Source of the DNA: Ricinus communis
Taxonomy: Eukaryota; Streptophyta; Magnoliopsida; Malpighiales; Euphorbiaceae
Assembly (NCBI RefSeq): GCF_019578655.1
Contig: NC_063263.1
Span: 14,197,001-14,261,000 of the forward strand
Length of the DNA stretch: 64,000 nucleotides
Reading direction: 5' to 3'
The notes beneath the pieces are model-generated. The model saw only the letters and a program-made list of their open reading frames with translations, had not been told where the DNA came from and made no database searches. The position numbers and the translations under genes are program-made. Positions 1 through 11,935 of the stretch are shown in pieces (within the stretch, counting starts at the first letter, position 1; the number at the start of each line of letters is the position of its first letter).

Positions 1-1296
1 GTCGGAAATGGTAAGGATTTTGGGGTCCTTTTACTCAAAAGGACCAGTTTAATGGCTGAATCAAATTAAAATTTTATATATGACTAAGTTGAAAAGTAAA
101 TGTAAAGTTGATAATCGTTGGTATAATTATCTTAACATATAATGACTCACTCTAAACTAGTTACTTAATACCTTTCAATGCCAAAATCCTTCATGATTGC
201 TGTAATTTCTTTCTCTGAAGCATTTTCTGATTCAAGTTCATTTAGTTTTTCTTGCACTAGTTTCTTTTCTTCTTCAATATCTATTTTACGGTTACCCTTC
301 TTGGCTTCACCCATTGGAAATGGCTTCTCTAGTATAAGTCCTGTATCTTCTCCACATACATAAGCTGACAGAGAACATATGAATTAGAGAACAACTTAAA
401 AAGTAAGTTCCAATCATGTTTATATGATGAAAACTTTGTAATTACCAGTAGAGACATGGACAAGCATCCTGATTTTAAGACATTTCTTCGCAAAGTTCAA
501 GACATTCAAAGCTCCCAGTGTATTGACTCCTAGTGCAACATCATATCTTCATTTACAGAACCCAAAAACAGATAAAGAGAAAGAAACTTCAATTAGTTTG
601 TATGTTAAGGACTTTATAGAATTTAATAAAGTGAAGCAGAAAAAAGTAATAATCCTTATACTTACCTTTCATCGAAGTTGGTTGTGGCAGCAAAGTTAAT
701 CACCACATCAATATCTTTCAGAATCTCATCCCTTAAGTTAAAGTCTTCAATCCCTAAGTCTTCACGGGAGATATCACCAGGAATAGGAGTCATCTTCTCT
801 GATACAAAGGAGTTTAGACTTGAACCATATTTCTCCCTCACACCTTTAAATAAATCTTTCCCTATGACCTGTCAGTCCAAGAAAAATTTGTCAGGAGAAT
901 TTACAAAGTTACAGAGCTTAGATAGACATCCTTAAGATTGACATGTAAAACAGTGCATATTAATTTTCAAAACTATCCCTTACTGTAGAATTTACAGGGG
1001 AGACGAATATAATACCTCCCGATTTAGGCGCTCCATAGCAGAGTCAGCATCTGCAGCTCTTAGAAGAAGATAAAGCTTCTTCACATTTGGTTGAACTCTC
1101 AGTACCTTCTCCACAAAAACTGCACACCCATCAAAGAAAAGTCGTTAGCAGTAATTGCACCTAAATATCTTACACTACGCTAAAAAGGAGAGAAGAGAAA
1201 GGGCATATATTATATACTCTTTGCTAGATATCCAGTTGCACCAGTAGCCAAAATGGTCTTGTTCTCAAGAAACTCTAGTATACTTCCAACCTCCAT
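1..1296 (-). CDS. FAR: Alcohol-forming fatty acyl-CoA reductase, copy A (5' half, cut by window edge)
   Basis: Reduces long-chain acyl-CoA to primary fatty alcohol with NADPH, typically at the ER for wax, suberin or related lipids (family knowledge). Read on the minus strand the exons are 1296-1218, 1119-1016, 868-666, 546-446 and 364-172, with lengths 79, 104, 203, 101 and 193 nt, exactly those of copies B and C, and all with GT/AG borders. The predicted protein starts with M-E-V-G-S and carries the NADPH-binding motif TGATGYLA at residues 18-25. Exons 6-10 (the YxxxK active site and C-terminal domain) lie beyond position 1, so integrity of the gene cannot be judged; no break is seen in the part present. 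One odd residue is Ala just before the TGATG motif where B and C have Val. Exons 3-5 are almost identical to copy B. Confidence 0.9.
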
Positions 1297-1437
1297 TGAT
1301 TTTGAAGATAATTTTCCAACCTTTCTGTGTATCAGTTTTGGAAATAGTTTCGGAGTTCTTCTTTTTATATATCTTTTTTCTTTCTCCTTTATGGTCTACT
1401 AATTTGTGAGACGAGGATACTTTAAATGTGTTTGGTA

Positions 1438-1446
1438 CTTATAAAG
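1438..1446 (-). promoter_or_regulatory. TATA box of FAR copy A
   Basis: CTTTATAAG on the minus strand, about 140 nt upstream of the copy A start codon. The same box (CTTTATAAA) sits upstream of copy B, embedded in related sequence. Copy A carries roughly 150 bp of extra AT-rich DNA between this box and the upstream motif GGTAAGCTGTCAGC (1623-1640 region, minus strand) that all three FAR copies share. Confidence 0.55.
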
Positions 1447-1640
1447 CTGTGCTAGAGTTTTAACGTACCGTACTTAATTTAAATTTGAAATTTTAATTAA
1501 ATTAGAAAAAACTCTTAATATCTTATTTATATGCGCTTAGCTCAATTAGATTAATTTTTAAATATATTTTTTTGTGTTATTTTTTAATAGGAAAATCGAA
1601 GTTGTAATCTGCTTTAAGCTCTAGCTGACAGCTTACCTAT

Positions 1641-2669
1641 AATTTGAGAACGTATTTTCATGTTCTTGGCAAAGTAGGCTATCTAACTTCTGATTACAGT
1701 AGAGTTTGAATATTAATTTTTCAGATTGTGATAGGCTCTGGCCAATAACTAAATTCATTTGAACTCATCCATAATTCTCAACATAATTTGATATTAGTGA
1801 ATAAAACAAGTAACCTTTTAGTCTATTCCTTTTAGTATAAAATAGGAAAAAATAAAAAAACAAAAGAGATAAGCAGAATATTCGTAAAGTCATAACTAGT
1901 TTGAAAAATATGTATAAATGCTCGGTTCGTACTTTCTTCTAAATAAGATATAGGATAGTTTATTTTATTAACCCTTGACTTTTAACGAATCTAAGTAATA
2001 CTATTAAAAGTTTAGACCTTTTATATATAGTAAACCGGGAATTAAGTTGAAAAATTAATTTAAATACTATTTAAAATTAAAATCAAAATTTATAAAAAAA
2101 TATTGTTATTTTCTTATAAACCGGTAAAATGTAAAGTAATGAAAAGGAATATAATTTTGCATGATTTACACACATTTCTTCAATTCAATAAATTTTTGTG
2201 CATGAAAAATAATCTTTCATCACAATACTAACATTTTCCTATTAAGAATGTGGTAGTAAAATATCTTTTTATTATGAAAATAACATGAAAATTATAATTT
2301 ATCTAAAACATGATTTGTTTTCATAAATTAATACTTTTATAAGGAAGTTCCAAATTATCAGAAACATCATATGTTTTTGTAGTTAAGAAAAATATTACTA
2401 TCTTATAAAAATGCAATCATTTTACACTTTTTAGTAAGCTAAAATGTTGGTAGAAATTTATTAAAAGATTCATTTTCTTAGTAAATAAATAGAATTTATT
2501 AATAAATAAATTTTCATATTTAATATGATAAGAGAATATATAAAATTCATTCTAAATGAAATGAATATTGAGTATGAAATACATTAATATAATTAAAAAA
2601 ATATTAAAGAAAAGACATGACAGAAAAATTAAAAAATTAAAATTAAAATAAATCAAACATATGGCAAAG
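1641..2669. other. Intergenic AT-rich spacer
   Basis: Very AT-rich sequence with no coding potential or recognisable repeat. It separates the upstream region of FAR copy A from the copia remnant. Confidence 0.6.
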
Positions 2670-2787
2670 TTAGGCACTAATTTAGTTTTCCTATTTTAGC
2701 AAAAAATATGTATATAAATAGACACTAGCATTCTCATTGTAAAATACAATTTAGAATACAAATTTAATCTTATTATTCTCTTCTACA
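2670..2787 (+). repeat. 5' LTR (truncated) of copia element
   Basis: Matches 4104-4221 over 118 bp without gaps, with a TATA-like TGTATATAAATAGAC in both copies. It lacks the first 77 bp or so of the 3' LTR. Confidence 0.82.
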
Positions 2788-2798
2788 TGGTATCAGAG
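2788..2798 (+). other. tRNA-Met primer-binding site of copia element
   Basis: TGGTATCAGAG directly abuts the LTR end. It is complementary to the 3' end of plant initiator tRNA-Met, the usual minus-strand primer of copia elements. Confidence 0.88.
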
Positions 2799-3347
2799 TC
2801 TCCATTTTAAGGGTGGTTATATTTTCTGCATATTATTTTCTTTTGATTTTGTGCAATAGTATAGTTTCTGTTTCTTACGCCGTTTCTCAATATTCTTTCA
2901 CCGAATTTAACTTCCATCACCACTGGAAGATTCTTTTCTCTATGACGAATTCAATGCCGTAAAAATCAGTCCAAACGGACATCAAACGCTCTGTTACGGT
3001 CTGCCAGAAGTTTTTGTCACAATTCAAAACGTTACAAAGCTTGGAGGTTGAAGACAATCAAAACGACAAGTATTTTGAATGCTCAATATTCACTATGTCG
3101 TTTATTCAGCTGCCTGTAGTTTTTGATTCTTGGTTTGTAGCCGTCCGGTTCAAGAAAACCAGTTCACTTTGGTCAGTCCGGTTCATCTATTTTCTGGTCA
3201 GTTTTTTTTTTTCAACTCGGAACGGTTCCTAAGGTTTTTGACCCTTCTGAATCCTTTTTTGAGGTCTGTTTTGTCAAAATTAGACTTTTTATCTCCGGTT
3301 TGATTTAGATCTCATTATTTCTGAAAAATTTTCTTTGATTTATTACA

Positions 3348-3896
3348 ATGGCTACTTCAGATGGCTCTACTCTTCCCGATTGTACTTTGTACTGCCAACT
3401 TGTTAGCCGTCTTATTTATCTTACTGCCACTCGATCTGATATTTCTTGTGCTGTCCATATTGTTAGTCAGTTCATGGCAGCTTCTCGTATCACACATTAT
3501 GCATCAGTTCTCCGTATTCTCCGCTACATTAAAGGAACTCTATTTCATAGACTTCATTATTCTAGCTCATTCTCTCTTCAATTGCAAGGGTGTTCAGATG
3601 TTGATTGGGCAGGTGATCCCACTGATCGACGATCTACTACTAGTTATTGTTTCTTCCTTGGCAATTCACTAATTTCTTGGCGTTGTAAGAAGCAAACTGT
3701 TGTCTCTCGCTCTAGTACCGAAGCAGAGTATCGAGCCCTTACAGATACGACTCCGAGCTTCTATAGCTCCGTTGGTTACTTCAAAGTATGGGAATTTCTT
3801 CTCCATCTGCTACTATTTTGCACTGTGATAATCGAAGTGTTATGCAGATTGCCCATAATGATGTATTTACGAACGGACAAAGCACATCGAGATTGA
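3348..3896 (+). pseudogene. Copia pol remnant: RT end and RNase H
   Basis: A 182-codon open frame. From about residue 12 it reads as the end of copia reverse transcriptase and RNase H: RLIYLTATRSDIS, LRYIKGTL, DVDWAGDPTDRRSTT, the W-R-C-K-K-Q-T segment and SRSSTEAEYRAL are all recognisable. The opening ATGGCTACT looks like a gag-type start, so a large internal deletion may have joined the leader or gag start to late pol near 3348-3380. After the EAEYRAL motif the frame shifts; the rest of RNase H (CDNRS, AHNDVF) continues in another frame at about 3788-3890. It is non-functional but keeps an unusually long open stretch. Confidence 0.87.
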
Positions 3897-4026
3897 TTAC
3901 CACTTTGTACGTCATCATGTTCAAAATCACACAATTGAGTTTGTTCCTGTATCCTCTCAAAATCATGCTGCTAACATATTCACTAAGGTGCATTTTGCTC
4001 CTCGGTTTCGCGAGTTTGAAGGGGGA

Positions 4027-4221
4027 TGATGATATGTATATTCTAGTATATTCTCCTATTGCCTAATTAGGGGGTAATTAAACACTATTCTCCTATTGCC
4101 TAATTAGGCACTAATTTAGTTTTCCTATTTTAGCTAAAGATGTGTATATAAATAGACACTAACACTCTCATTGTGAAATATAATTTAGAATACAAATTCA
4201 ATCTTATTATTCTCTTCTACA
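4027..4221 (+). repeat. 3' LTR of copia element with internal 21-bp repeat
   Basis: Starts TG after the purine tract and ends CA. TTCTCCTATTGCCTAATTAGG occurs twice, at 4051-4071 and 4088-4108; this part is absent from the 5' LTR. Confidence 0.78.
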
Positions 4222-7200
4222 TAAAAGTTGTCTGTAGTTTTCTTTCTCTCATACTTACTTTATCACCTCTCCATTTATCATTATTATTTTAAAATTATAG
4301 TCAATAGTTAAATAATTATGATATTCATAATTATAATTTTTGAAATCATAATTCTTTTAATTAGTGGAATATAAATTCTAATATCTTTTTTTAAAATAAG
4401 TTTTATGAATATTTTAATTAATAAATATAATTAAGTTAAATATATTTATTATGGCCTTTTTAGTTATTATAATTTTTTTATTAATTTATATATTTAAAAT
4501 AATATTATTAAATAAAATATATTTAAAAATAAATTATATTCTAAATGGTTATTCAACATGCTAACAAACATTAAAAACGGAATAAGTTATAATCAGTCTG
4601 TTGTATGTGCGATACGTTGCGCCCTCCATAGAATTACACCCTTCACACGTATTAACTTTAAATCTCTCTTCTTCTTCACTTTCAAATTCACACTACAAAC
4701 TACAAAATACTTCGAAAACCTTCCTTAAATCACAAGCATAAGATAATACAATAAAAATCGAATCTAAATATATAAACTTCTTATATAATTCATCTAAACA
4801 AATATTTATTGTTGACACAGATTAACAATACGCTGAATGTAAAAGTGTCTAACTATAAGATATATTTTTGTATATTTTTATAAATTTTATCAAAAAAAAA
4901 ATTAAATTATTAGCTACCAACTATTAGCTATCGAGACTCTAACTATCAACAGCATCCATAAGTCTAACCAAACAAACTCTTGGTTGTTTTCTCACGTGTT
5001 AATTCTCTCATTTATTACACATTGTCTCTTCATATTCTATATGGATCAATATCAAATCTCAATCAACCCTGTACGGAACACACATGTGCTTGTTTGAGTT
5101 ACTGAATTAATGCATTTGCCCCCAATCAACTATATATAATTTGAGACATTCTCTTTATTACCTTTCCTTTACTTTCTTTTTATAAATAAAACATATAATG
5201 TGATATACTTTATAACTAATATAACTATATTAAATAATAATGACACTTTTATAATACTTTTAAAATGTTAGGATTTTCTTATTTTATTCACTGCTAACTT
5301 AATATTATTGTCTATTTCTCAGTTATAACAGAAAATATATTAAATCATTGGATAAGAGCGGAACAATATTTTTAGTACCATTGGTACAAGCTATGGGCAC
5401 CAATCCAAGTAGAGATGATTGGATCTAAAAGTGACTTAAATATACACTTAGAGTCACTTAATTTTTTAATTTATTTTATAAAAATCATGTAACATAAATA
5501 TTCAGAGATATATTGTTAAATATATATCCCTAAAATTACACGAAAAACATATTTATATCATAAAACAAATTTTAAAAATAAAAATGTATTTTCTCTTTCT
5601 CTAAAATCAGTTATATATGAATCACTTTTCTATTTATATAATTTTAAATTATTTTAATGAATTAATTTCAAAAAGTACTGTTGATCATGTCCATGTGAAA
5701 ATGAAAGGATTCAATCCATAATAAATATTCACAACTAAAACATTATATATATATATACATGGAAATTTTAGTACATAGGGTAAGTTCTTACCCATCAGAT
5801 AAAAGCTTTGATATGTGTAATAAATTTTCTATTTATAGGTATGCTAATATGTAATATTTATATTCTTTGAATTAATATTATTATATCAATCAGTATTATT
5901 TAGTTAATTTGTTGATTTTTTTATTTTATTCTATTAATTTACATCGTTGTTAATCTATATATAACTTTCAATTATTTACATTTTTTAAATTAGTTTTTCT
6001 TTGCTTCATTTAACATATTATTCATTTACCTTAATTGAAAAATGCTTTAGAAAGAGAGAAAAAGCAAAAGACATAGATGTATATCAAATATTTATTAATT
6101 TCTTGTTCTGATTTTTCATATAAACAGAAGTTAGAAAAGAAAAGGAGCCTATATTGCTTTTTAAATGAAAACTATGTTTTCCATCTTCATTAAATAATGA
6201 AAAGCAACCATTCAATAACAACCATTCTGCCATAATCTCAGTGGTTGGCAATTTCCCTTCAATCTATATTAGTTTGGAAGTGGTTTTCATTTTCTTGAGA
6301 ATAAAACCATTTTTTGTCACCGGTTGCAAAACGTGCATTCTTTCTCTCATTTTATGTAAAAATTTGAACATATAAGATTTAAGATTCAACTAATTAAATG
6401 ACTAATTTTAGTCATTTTGGTATTGGTAGGCTCTATGCTTTACCTATTCACTTTGTTTCTTAATTATCGAGTTTTCTATTTAGATGTATGATGTTTTTTA
6501 ACTTTTTTATTTTTCATATGGATATTCAGTCCTAGCGGGTGGTCGGATTGTAACACTCGACCCTACGCGGGTAGATAGGTGCTACAGAGACTGACACTCT
6601 AAATTTATATTGTAATTTACTTGTTAATATATCACTAAAATGAATATCATGAACACAAACTAGTGAATTAGACATCTAACCATTAATATTAGGTTCATAA
6701 CACTTAATAATTGCTGAGGAATATCTGAGCCCGAATTAAAAAGTAAGAGTGAAAAAATAATATTATTAACTCATAGGCTAACAAAAGAATAATACATAAT
6801 TCGAGATTAACAAAAATAATAATTAAGCATGTTGGATCAACCTCCACTAAAGCTGATTTCAGTGAAGTGGAAATGAGGACAATGCTCAAAAGAACCTACT
6901 ACTGATTAATAAATAAATATGAAAAATATTAAAATAAAAGAGTGAGTATAAAACTAGTCAGAGAATAAAAAAATAACAATGGAAAAAATAATAAGAGATT
7001 TAATATCATAACTCATACTATTAATAGAGTCTGAAACTGATAAACAACTGGACAAATAGCAATGAAATAATATGATAATCTTTAACTCTTATCTATCTGA
7101 TTGTGATATATAATACTTTTATGAAATTACATTATCAATTAAAAGAGCAATCTAAAAATATTAAGAATAATTTTGTAAAAATATTATAAGGCACATCAGC

Positions 7201-7259
7201 TAAATAAGAGTTTATACAAATTAAAGTGGACTATATGGATTACTCAGGTAGTGTTAGTG
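4222..7259. other. Intergenic AT-rich region
   Basis: About 3 kb without a supportable gene. There are long A/T tracts and a short (AT)n at about 5744-5755. A GC-richer patch at 6530-6590 contains TGTAACACTCGACC, which resembles the start of a Ty3-type LTR, but no matching end was found. Confidence 0.55.
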
Positions 7260-8480
7260 GCTAGTTCAATCGACCCAAATCCTGTAATAAAACATTAAAA
7301 GATGCACAGTGACATATGATAATGATTAAGGGAAATTTTTACTTGCATTGGAGTATTAGACTTATGCTTGAAATATTTAATGTGGGTTTGTCTCGATTAA
7401 TACATACATATGCTGCTTTCAGTTTTGACTTGTGTATACATAGAATGGTCCCTTTTAAGTCTCCAAAACTTTTATATTTTTCGTGGGATTTCATGTTGTG
7501 GGGGAAGGCATCCAAAGTTGTTTCTTGCACTTTGAAATTAAGAATGAGTGGTGAAATAAACAAAGTGCTATAGTAGAAAAGATCTAATTTTGGAATTCAC
7601 AGTACCAATCATATATAAATAATTAAGAGTGTGAATTTGAGCTAGGTTTCTTGTTGTCGTGAGAATTCAATGTTTTTTCCTAAGCCCTAAAAAGGGCAAG
7701 TTAGCAGGATTTATTAGATTGACACTCTATCATTTCAGATTTCATTCTTGTAGGGTAGATAATTCTTTAGGAAGTAACTTATGAATCTATAAATACTTTG
7801 AAATTAATACTAATATGTAACTTGAACCAGTCAAAATAAGTTAAGATCAGTACAATCCCACACTCTTTACTATCCTTTTAAATTTAAGAATTTTCAGTTC
7901 TATTTATAAACTTGGAATTATATGTTGCTTGAAGTTTAAAGAATTGGAGGTATATCATACTTTATAATATTCGTTTAGTTTTTAATTAAAGAATATATAA
8001 TTAAAAGTTAATCAAAATATATCTTAACTGACAATTTCATATTATGAAAATTAGAAATGTTAATAGAAAACTTATCACTATGAATATTTATTGTTGTGCA
8101 CCCCACAACCGACAGGCCGTTATAAATTTAAAAACAAAAAAAAATTATTAAAAATATAGAGAATTATAGGTCCACTCCTTAAAAATATCTCTAACAAAAA
8201 CAAATAATTAAAACAGATCCAAAGTACCAAGTATGGAGATTTGCTATACAAAGGGCAAAAGTTTTTAAATTTCAGGGTCGAAAGGTAGGTGGGGTGGGAG
8301 TTGTGCTAATTAATGGGAGACTAGTAATCTGGTGCATCACTCGTCTGAAATGTGAAAAGGATAGCACTCAGAAAACTTGACAGTTTCAAATTCAAACAAT
8401 TATTGCAAATAACACTTTTGTCGGTGACCAACGAATGACTCCCAGAGCAAGCCAATATTAGGTTATCAAATTATAGGTAC
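7260..8480 (+). repeat. Segmental duplication, copy 1
   Basis: Directly repeated at 13635-16505. Matching landmarks are GCTAGTTCAAT (7260 and 13635), the stretch around GGTTTGTCTCGATTAATAC, GTTGTTTCTTGCACTTTGAA, TTTCTTGTTGTCGTGAGAAT, AGGTAGGTGGGG and AACACTTTTGT. Similarity is interrupted by indels. No protein-coding gene is evident; a short open frame on each strand here is not conserved in the second copy. Confidence 0.78.
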
Positions 8481-8865
8481 CCTAAATTGAAACAAGAATA
8501 AAAGTATTGATACGAAGTCCAAAAATATGATGCCAACAACAAACCATTTTACCCTAAAATTTATGCTTCAAAGTGGCAGTAACTGCATATTTAAGGGTGA
8601 ATTGCTACGTTAGTACCAAATTTTTGGATCTAATATCTAATTGTACCAATATCTTTTTATTTCAATTTAGGGTATTTACTACTTTTTCGATCTATTTATA
8701 TTGACATAGATATTTTTAATTGATTTGCTATATCAATAAAGTTAACTCACTAACAACTTATTATATTAAGTATAACTGACGTACCTTTATATTTTTTTCA
8801 AAATATACTCATTTAGAGGTGTGCCTAATGTTCTTAGTAGGATAAATTACTAGTGAATTGACATT

Positions 8866-11186
8866 ATTAATGTAACGCCTGCATTTTCTCATCATCCATG
8901 TTATGTGCATTTACATTTAATCATTGGGCATATGATGGTATATCAATGATATTTTTATTTTATGAGAACAGATATATATTAATTATAAGTAGAGAATAAG
9001 AAGCATGATATTAGATTATTAATTTAGATAAGTTGATTAAGTACTTAGGTTATGTGTATTAAGCCTTAAGACTTAATTGAACCAATAGTTGAAGGTTGGG
9101 TAAATAGATTGGACTTAAAAGATACAATTAAAAGTTAGTACCTATATATGGTTAGTAAGAATTAATTTAGGGTGATAAAAATAGTTTAGTAGGTGGTGGC
9201 ATTAAGAGAGGAATATTGGAAATTTGAACCATGAGCAAGCTCATTTTACCTCTTCATTTCTCTAAAATTCGTACATGGCCAAAAACACAAAATTTGGAAT
9301 AAAAGAGAGGAGTGGAATACCTAGAAAAACTTAAGATTAAGATAGGATTTTGCCAACTATTGAAGGAGCCAAGCTAAAGCTAAAGGATTTAAGCATATTA
9401 GCAACCCAAAAGCTGAAATTGGTAAGTTGTTACTTGAGTGTTATTAATTTGTCATTAGGATTCTTGATTACAAATTGGAAAAACTTCATTTGATGCTCTC
9501 ATTGATTAATTAAATGTCTGATTATCATGAATTAGTAGAGTATTGAATGATTGCATAAAGATTAAGCTTGATTTAAGTTTAAGTATGTTAAGATAGAAAA
9601 CTGTCAAAATTCCAGCAACCTTGATGTTCTGTATTTTAGGCATAACATGGGTTATATAAGTCCAAATTAAGCTTAATTGGTATCTATGGAAATTTTAAAG
9701 AGTCCTCTATAACTTTGTAGTTTTGTAATTTTGCTATTTTTGCCGTTTTGGTTGCTTAAATTGAGCAAAACAGATTGCTGCTCGGGTACAACTAGCTGTA
9801 TGACCCTTGCTCAGTAATTTGAAAATAATTAAATCTATAGAAGTCGGAATTGAGTAATTCTTCTTGAAGATGAAACTAGACTCATAAATGGATATGTCTA
9901 TTTAATATGAGATTTTTGTATTAAGCCAATTTTGCCCAGCAATAAATATACCTTGGTACTAAATTCTGTCTAGAAAACAGAAATGTTGGAGATTAGTTTT
10001 ATGCAATTTATTGATGTTAATTTGAGTTAAATTGGTATTTAACTAGATGGAAAATGTTTATAGGATATTAAAACAATAATTGAGAGTCTTAGAGGAAGAG
10101 TTAATATGAATTAGAGAGGGGATGATCTTGTAATGCATTAGAACTAGCATTTACATGAATATTTGGAATATGCATGAAATGTGAATTGATGAATGTGTTG
10201 ACAGGTACTCAAAGGCCTGGAAAGGAAGTTGTGGAGAAAGGAGGTTCTTATATGCTAAAGGAATAAGTATATTTTGAGTAAGTAAATAGTTAATATTTGC
10301 TATGTTCATATATTTAATCAAATGTTCCGCAAATGGTTGCGTTTGCTTAATATTGTTTATGTTTGAATGACTGAGATGGAAATGATTGGTGTTGAGTGGA
10401 ACAATTATTATTGCTGAAATATGATATAAGTGAAATGATTGAATTGTGATGTTAAGTGCATATGTGCATGTGAATGGTGGATTCCCCTATGAAAAAAAAA
10501 AGATATATATATAAAGCCTTGGGAGGCTAAAGCCTAGAGAGGCTATAAAAGTGTATAATGTGAGATGAGGTGGAGCAGCTTACGTGTGTGATATGTGAGG
10601 ATGAGGCGGAGCAGCACATTAAAGGGGATCCACAAGCCGTGAGAACTAACCATAATTGTTGAATTGTATTTCTTCTATGATGGTTGTAATGAATTGAGTA
10701 GAATGGTATGACTTTATACCTAAACTATGAATATCATAGAAAGTTATGTGATTGGGTGGAAATTGTATTAAGTGTATGTGATATAGATTATGTTGATTAT
10801 TTATTTCATTTGGAGGCTCACCCCTCTCCAAAATTTTTCTTTTCAGGTTTGTAAATAGTAGTGCATCCGTTGGTTGTATGTGAAGTCTAGCTTTTAGCAG
10901 TTCTGTCAAGTTGGGCCAGTTTTGTGAAGTCTCCTCCTGATGCATTTTTGTGTGCAGTTATGTGCTATATATATGGAAGTATGCCTTAGAAGGCATAAGA
11001 AGATGTTTGTAATACTTGTTAAATGATGTTTAAGTATAATCATATGTTTATATGTTAATAACCTTGTGTCTGGATTCTTAACAACCTACATATTGACCTA
11101 TCTACCTGTAGTATATATTCTACGACGCTTGTATGCTTCCTGGCTAATGTTTATTGGTTAGCATGTGATGGGGGTGTTACAATTAA
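8866..11186 (+). mobile_element. Solo LTR of a Ty3/gypsy (Tekay/Del-like) retrotransposon with 5-bp target duplication
   Basis: The LTR runs 8871-11181 (2311 bp). It begins TGTAACGCC and ends GGTGTTACA, the terminal inverted ends typical of long chromovirus LTRs. It is flanked on both sides by ATTAA (8866-8870 and 11182-11186), a perfect 5-bp target-site duplication. No internal domain is present, so it is a solo LTR left by recombination between the two ends of a full element. Class assignment rests on LTR length and terminal bases only; orientation is arbitrary from the ends. Small open frames inside are not supported as genes. Confidence 0.88.
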
Positions 11187-11559
11187 CGTGACAAATCAAT
11201 TAACATTATTTTAGTTTTAATAGTCACATGAGCAAAAATAAATCAGAATAGTTTTAAATACCCTAAATTAATACTTAAGATCCATAAATTTAGTATCAAC
11301 GGAGCAATTGATTTATATGTTTTAACTTGAACAAAATTTTAAATTTGAGACTTCATCGACTCTAAAAAAAAAAATTAGCATTATTTACTATTTATGAATA
11401 TATTATAATTGTTAAACCTCCCAGGCAATGCATGTTCATAATCATCAGTGGTATTAAAACTCAGAAGAAATTTGCAATAAATTCGTTTTTTTTTTAATAA
11501 TTTCAAATAATTCTATAATAATTATTATTATTAATTTTATTACCATAAACAAGTTAGTT
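11187..11559. other. Short AT-rich spacer, partly similar to 26690-26850
   Basis: Around 11411-11480 the sequence (CAATGCATGTTCATAATCATC, then CTCAGAAGAA) resembles 26690-26780. This is probably old shared FAR-upstream DNA. Confidence 0.45.
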
Positions 11560-11935
11560 TCCTCGAATCAGACGGAGCCTCATGCAGACAATATCACAGG
11601 CAGAAAGCACTTTCAGAATATCATGTTTGAGCTTGACTACAAGGAAAGTTGTTGACATTGTGCTTTCTGGTGCTGCTGATATTTCTGATTTTTTCTATCT
11701 GTTATTTCTGATTGTAAGGTGTTGTGTTCATCAGGCAGAAATTCTCAGGTTTCTTTTGCAGTAGCGCATGCCTTGGCTAGGGCCTCTCATTTGTATGCCA
11801 GTCTCCATGTGTGGCATGAGATTCCAGTTCGGTTAGGAACTCTGATTGCTGCTGATGTATCTTTGCTAGTTAATTCGATGATATGTTGTTTACTTTCAAA
11901 AGAAATAAACTTCGAGCATCCATTAATATGATAAT
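11560..11935 (+). mobile_element. LINE (non-LTR retrotransposon) 3' fragment, RNase H-like tail
   Basis: The frame at 11719-11931 includes VAHALARASHLYASLHVWHE followed by IP and a short hydrophobic C-terminus, the familiar end of the RNase H-like domain of plant LINE polyproteins. The preceding part (11582-11764, another frame) carries the upstream portion of the same domain, so at least one frameshift is present. Just downstream is TTTACTTTCAAAAGAAATAAA, resembling a LINE 3' end. RT and endonuclease are missing: a 5'-truncated, dead copy. Confidence 0.7.

Larger units (their letters stand above)
1..1640 (-). repeat. Left arm of inverted duplication carrying FAR copy A
   Basis: The reverse complement of this stretch matches 17155-18832. 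Position 1 pairs with 18832. Exons 3, 4 and 5 and their introns are essentially identical between the arms. Exon 2 has about four differences in 104 nt and exon 1 eight in 79. Intron 2 is only partly alignable (147 bp here, 353 bp in the other arm). The arm probably continues left of the window. Confidence 0.85.
2670..4221 (+). mobile_element. Internally deleted Ty1/copia LTR retrotransposon
   Basis: A 118-bp segment (2670-2787) is repeated at 4104-4221, both ending TTCTACA. The first copy is followed at once by TGGTATCAGAG, the initiator tRNA-Met primer-binding site. The second follows a purine-rich tract (GAAGGGGGA) ending at 4026. Between them is a leader and only the C-terminal RT/RNase H part of pol. 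Gag, protease, integrase and most of RT are missing. The 3' LTR is about 195 bp (4027-4221); the 5' LTR lacks its first ~75 bp. No convincing target duplication was found, so the left end is uncertain. Confidence 0.88.

Noticed and set aside
178..363. 61-codon open frame on the + strand, repeated antisense in copies B and C
   Set aside because: It is the complement of FAR exon 5. It recurs because the exon is conserved, not because it is a gene.
678..935. 85-codon open frame on the + strand
   Set aside because: Antisense of FAR copy A exon 3 and part of intron 2.
6530..6600. TGTAACACTCGACC, like a Ty3-type LTR start
   Set aside because: No matching LTR end, target duplication or second copy in the window.
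10646..10945. 99-codon minus-strand open frame
   Set aside because: Lies wholly inside the solo LTR, with no motif; a chance frame.
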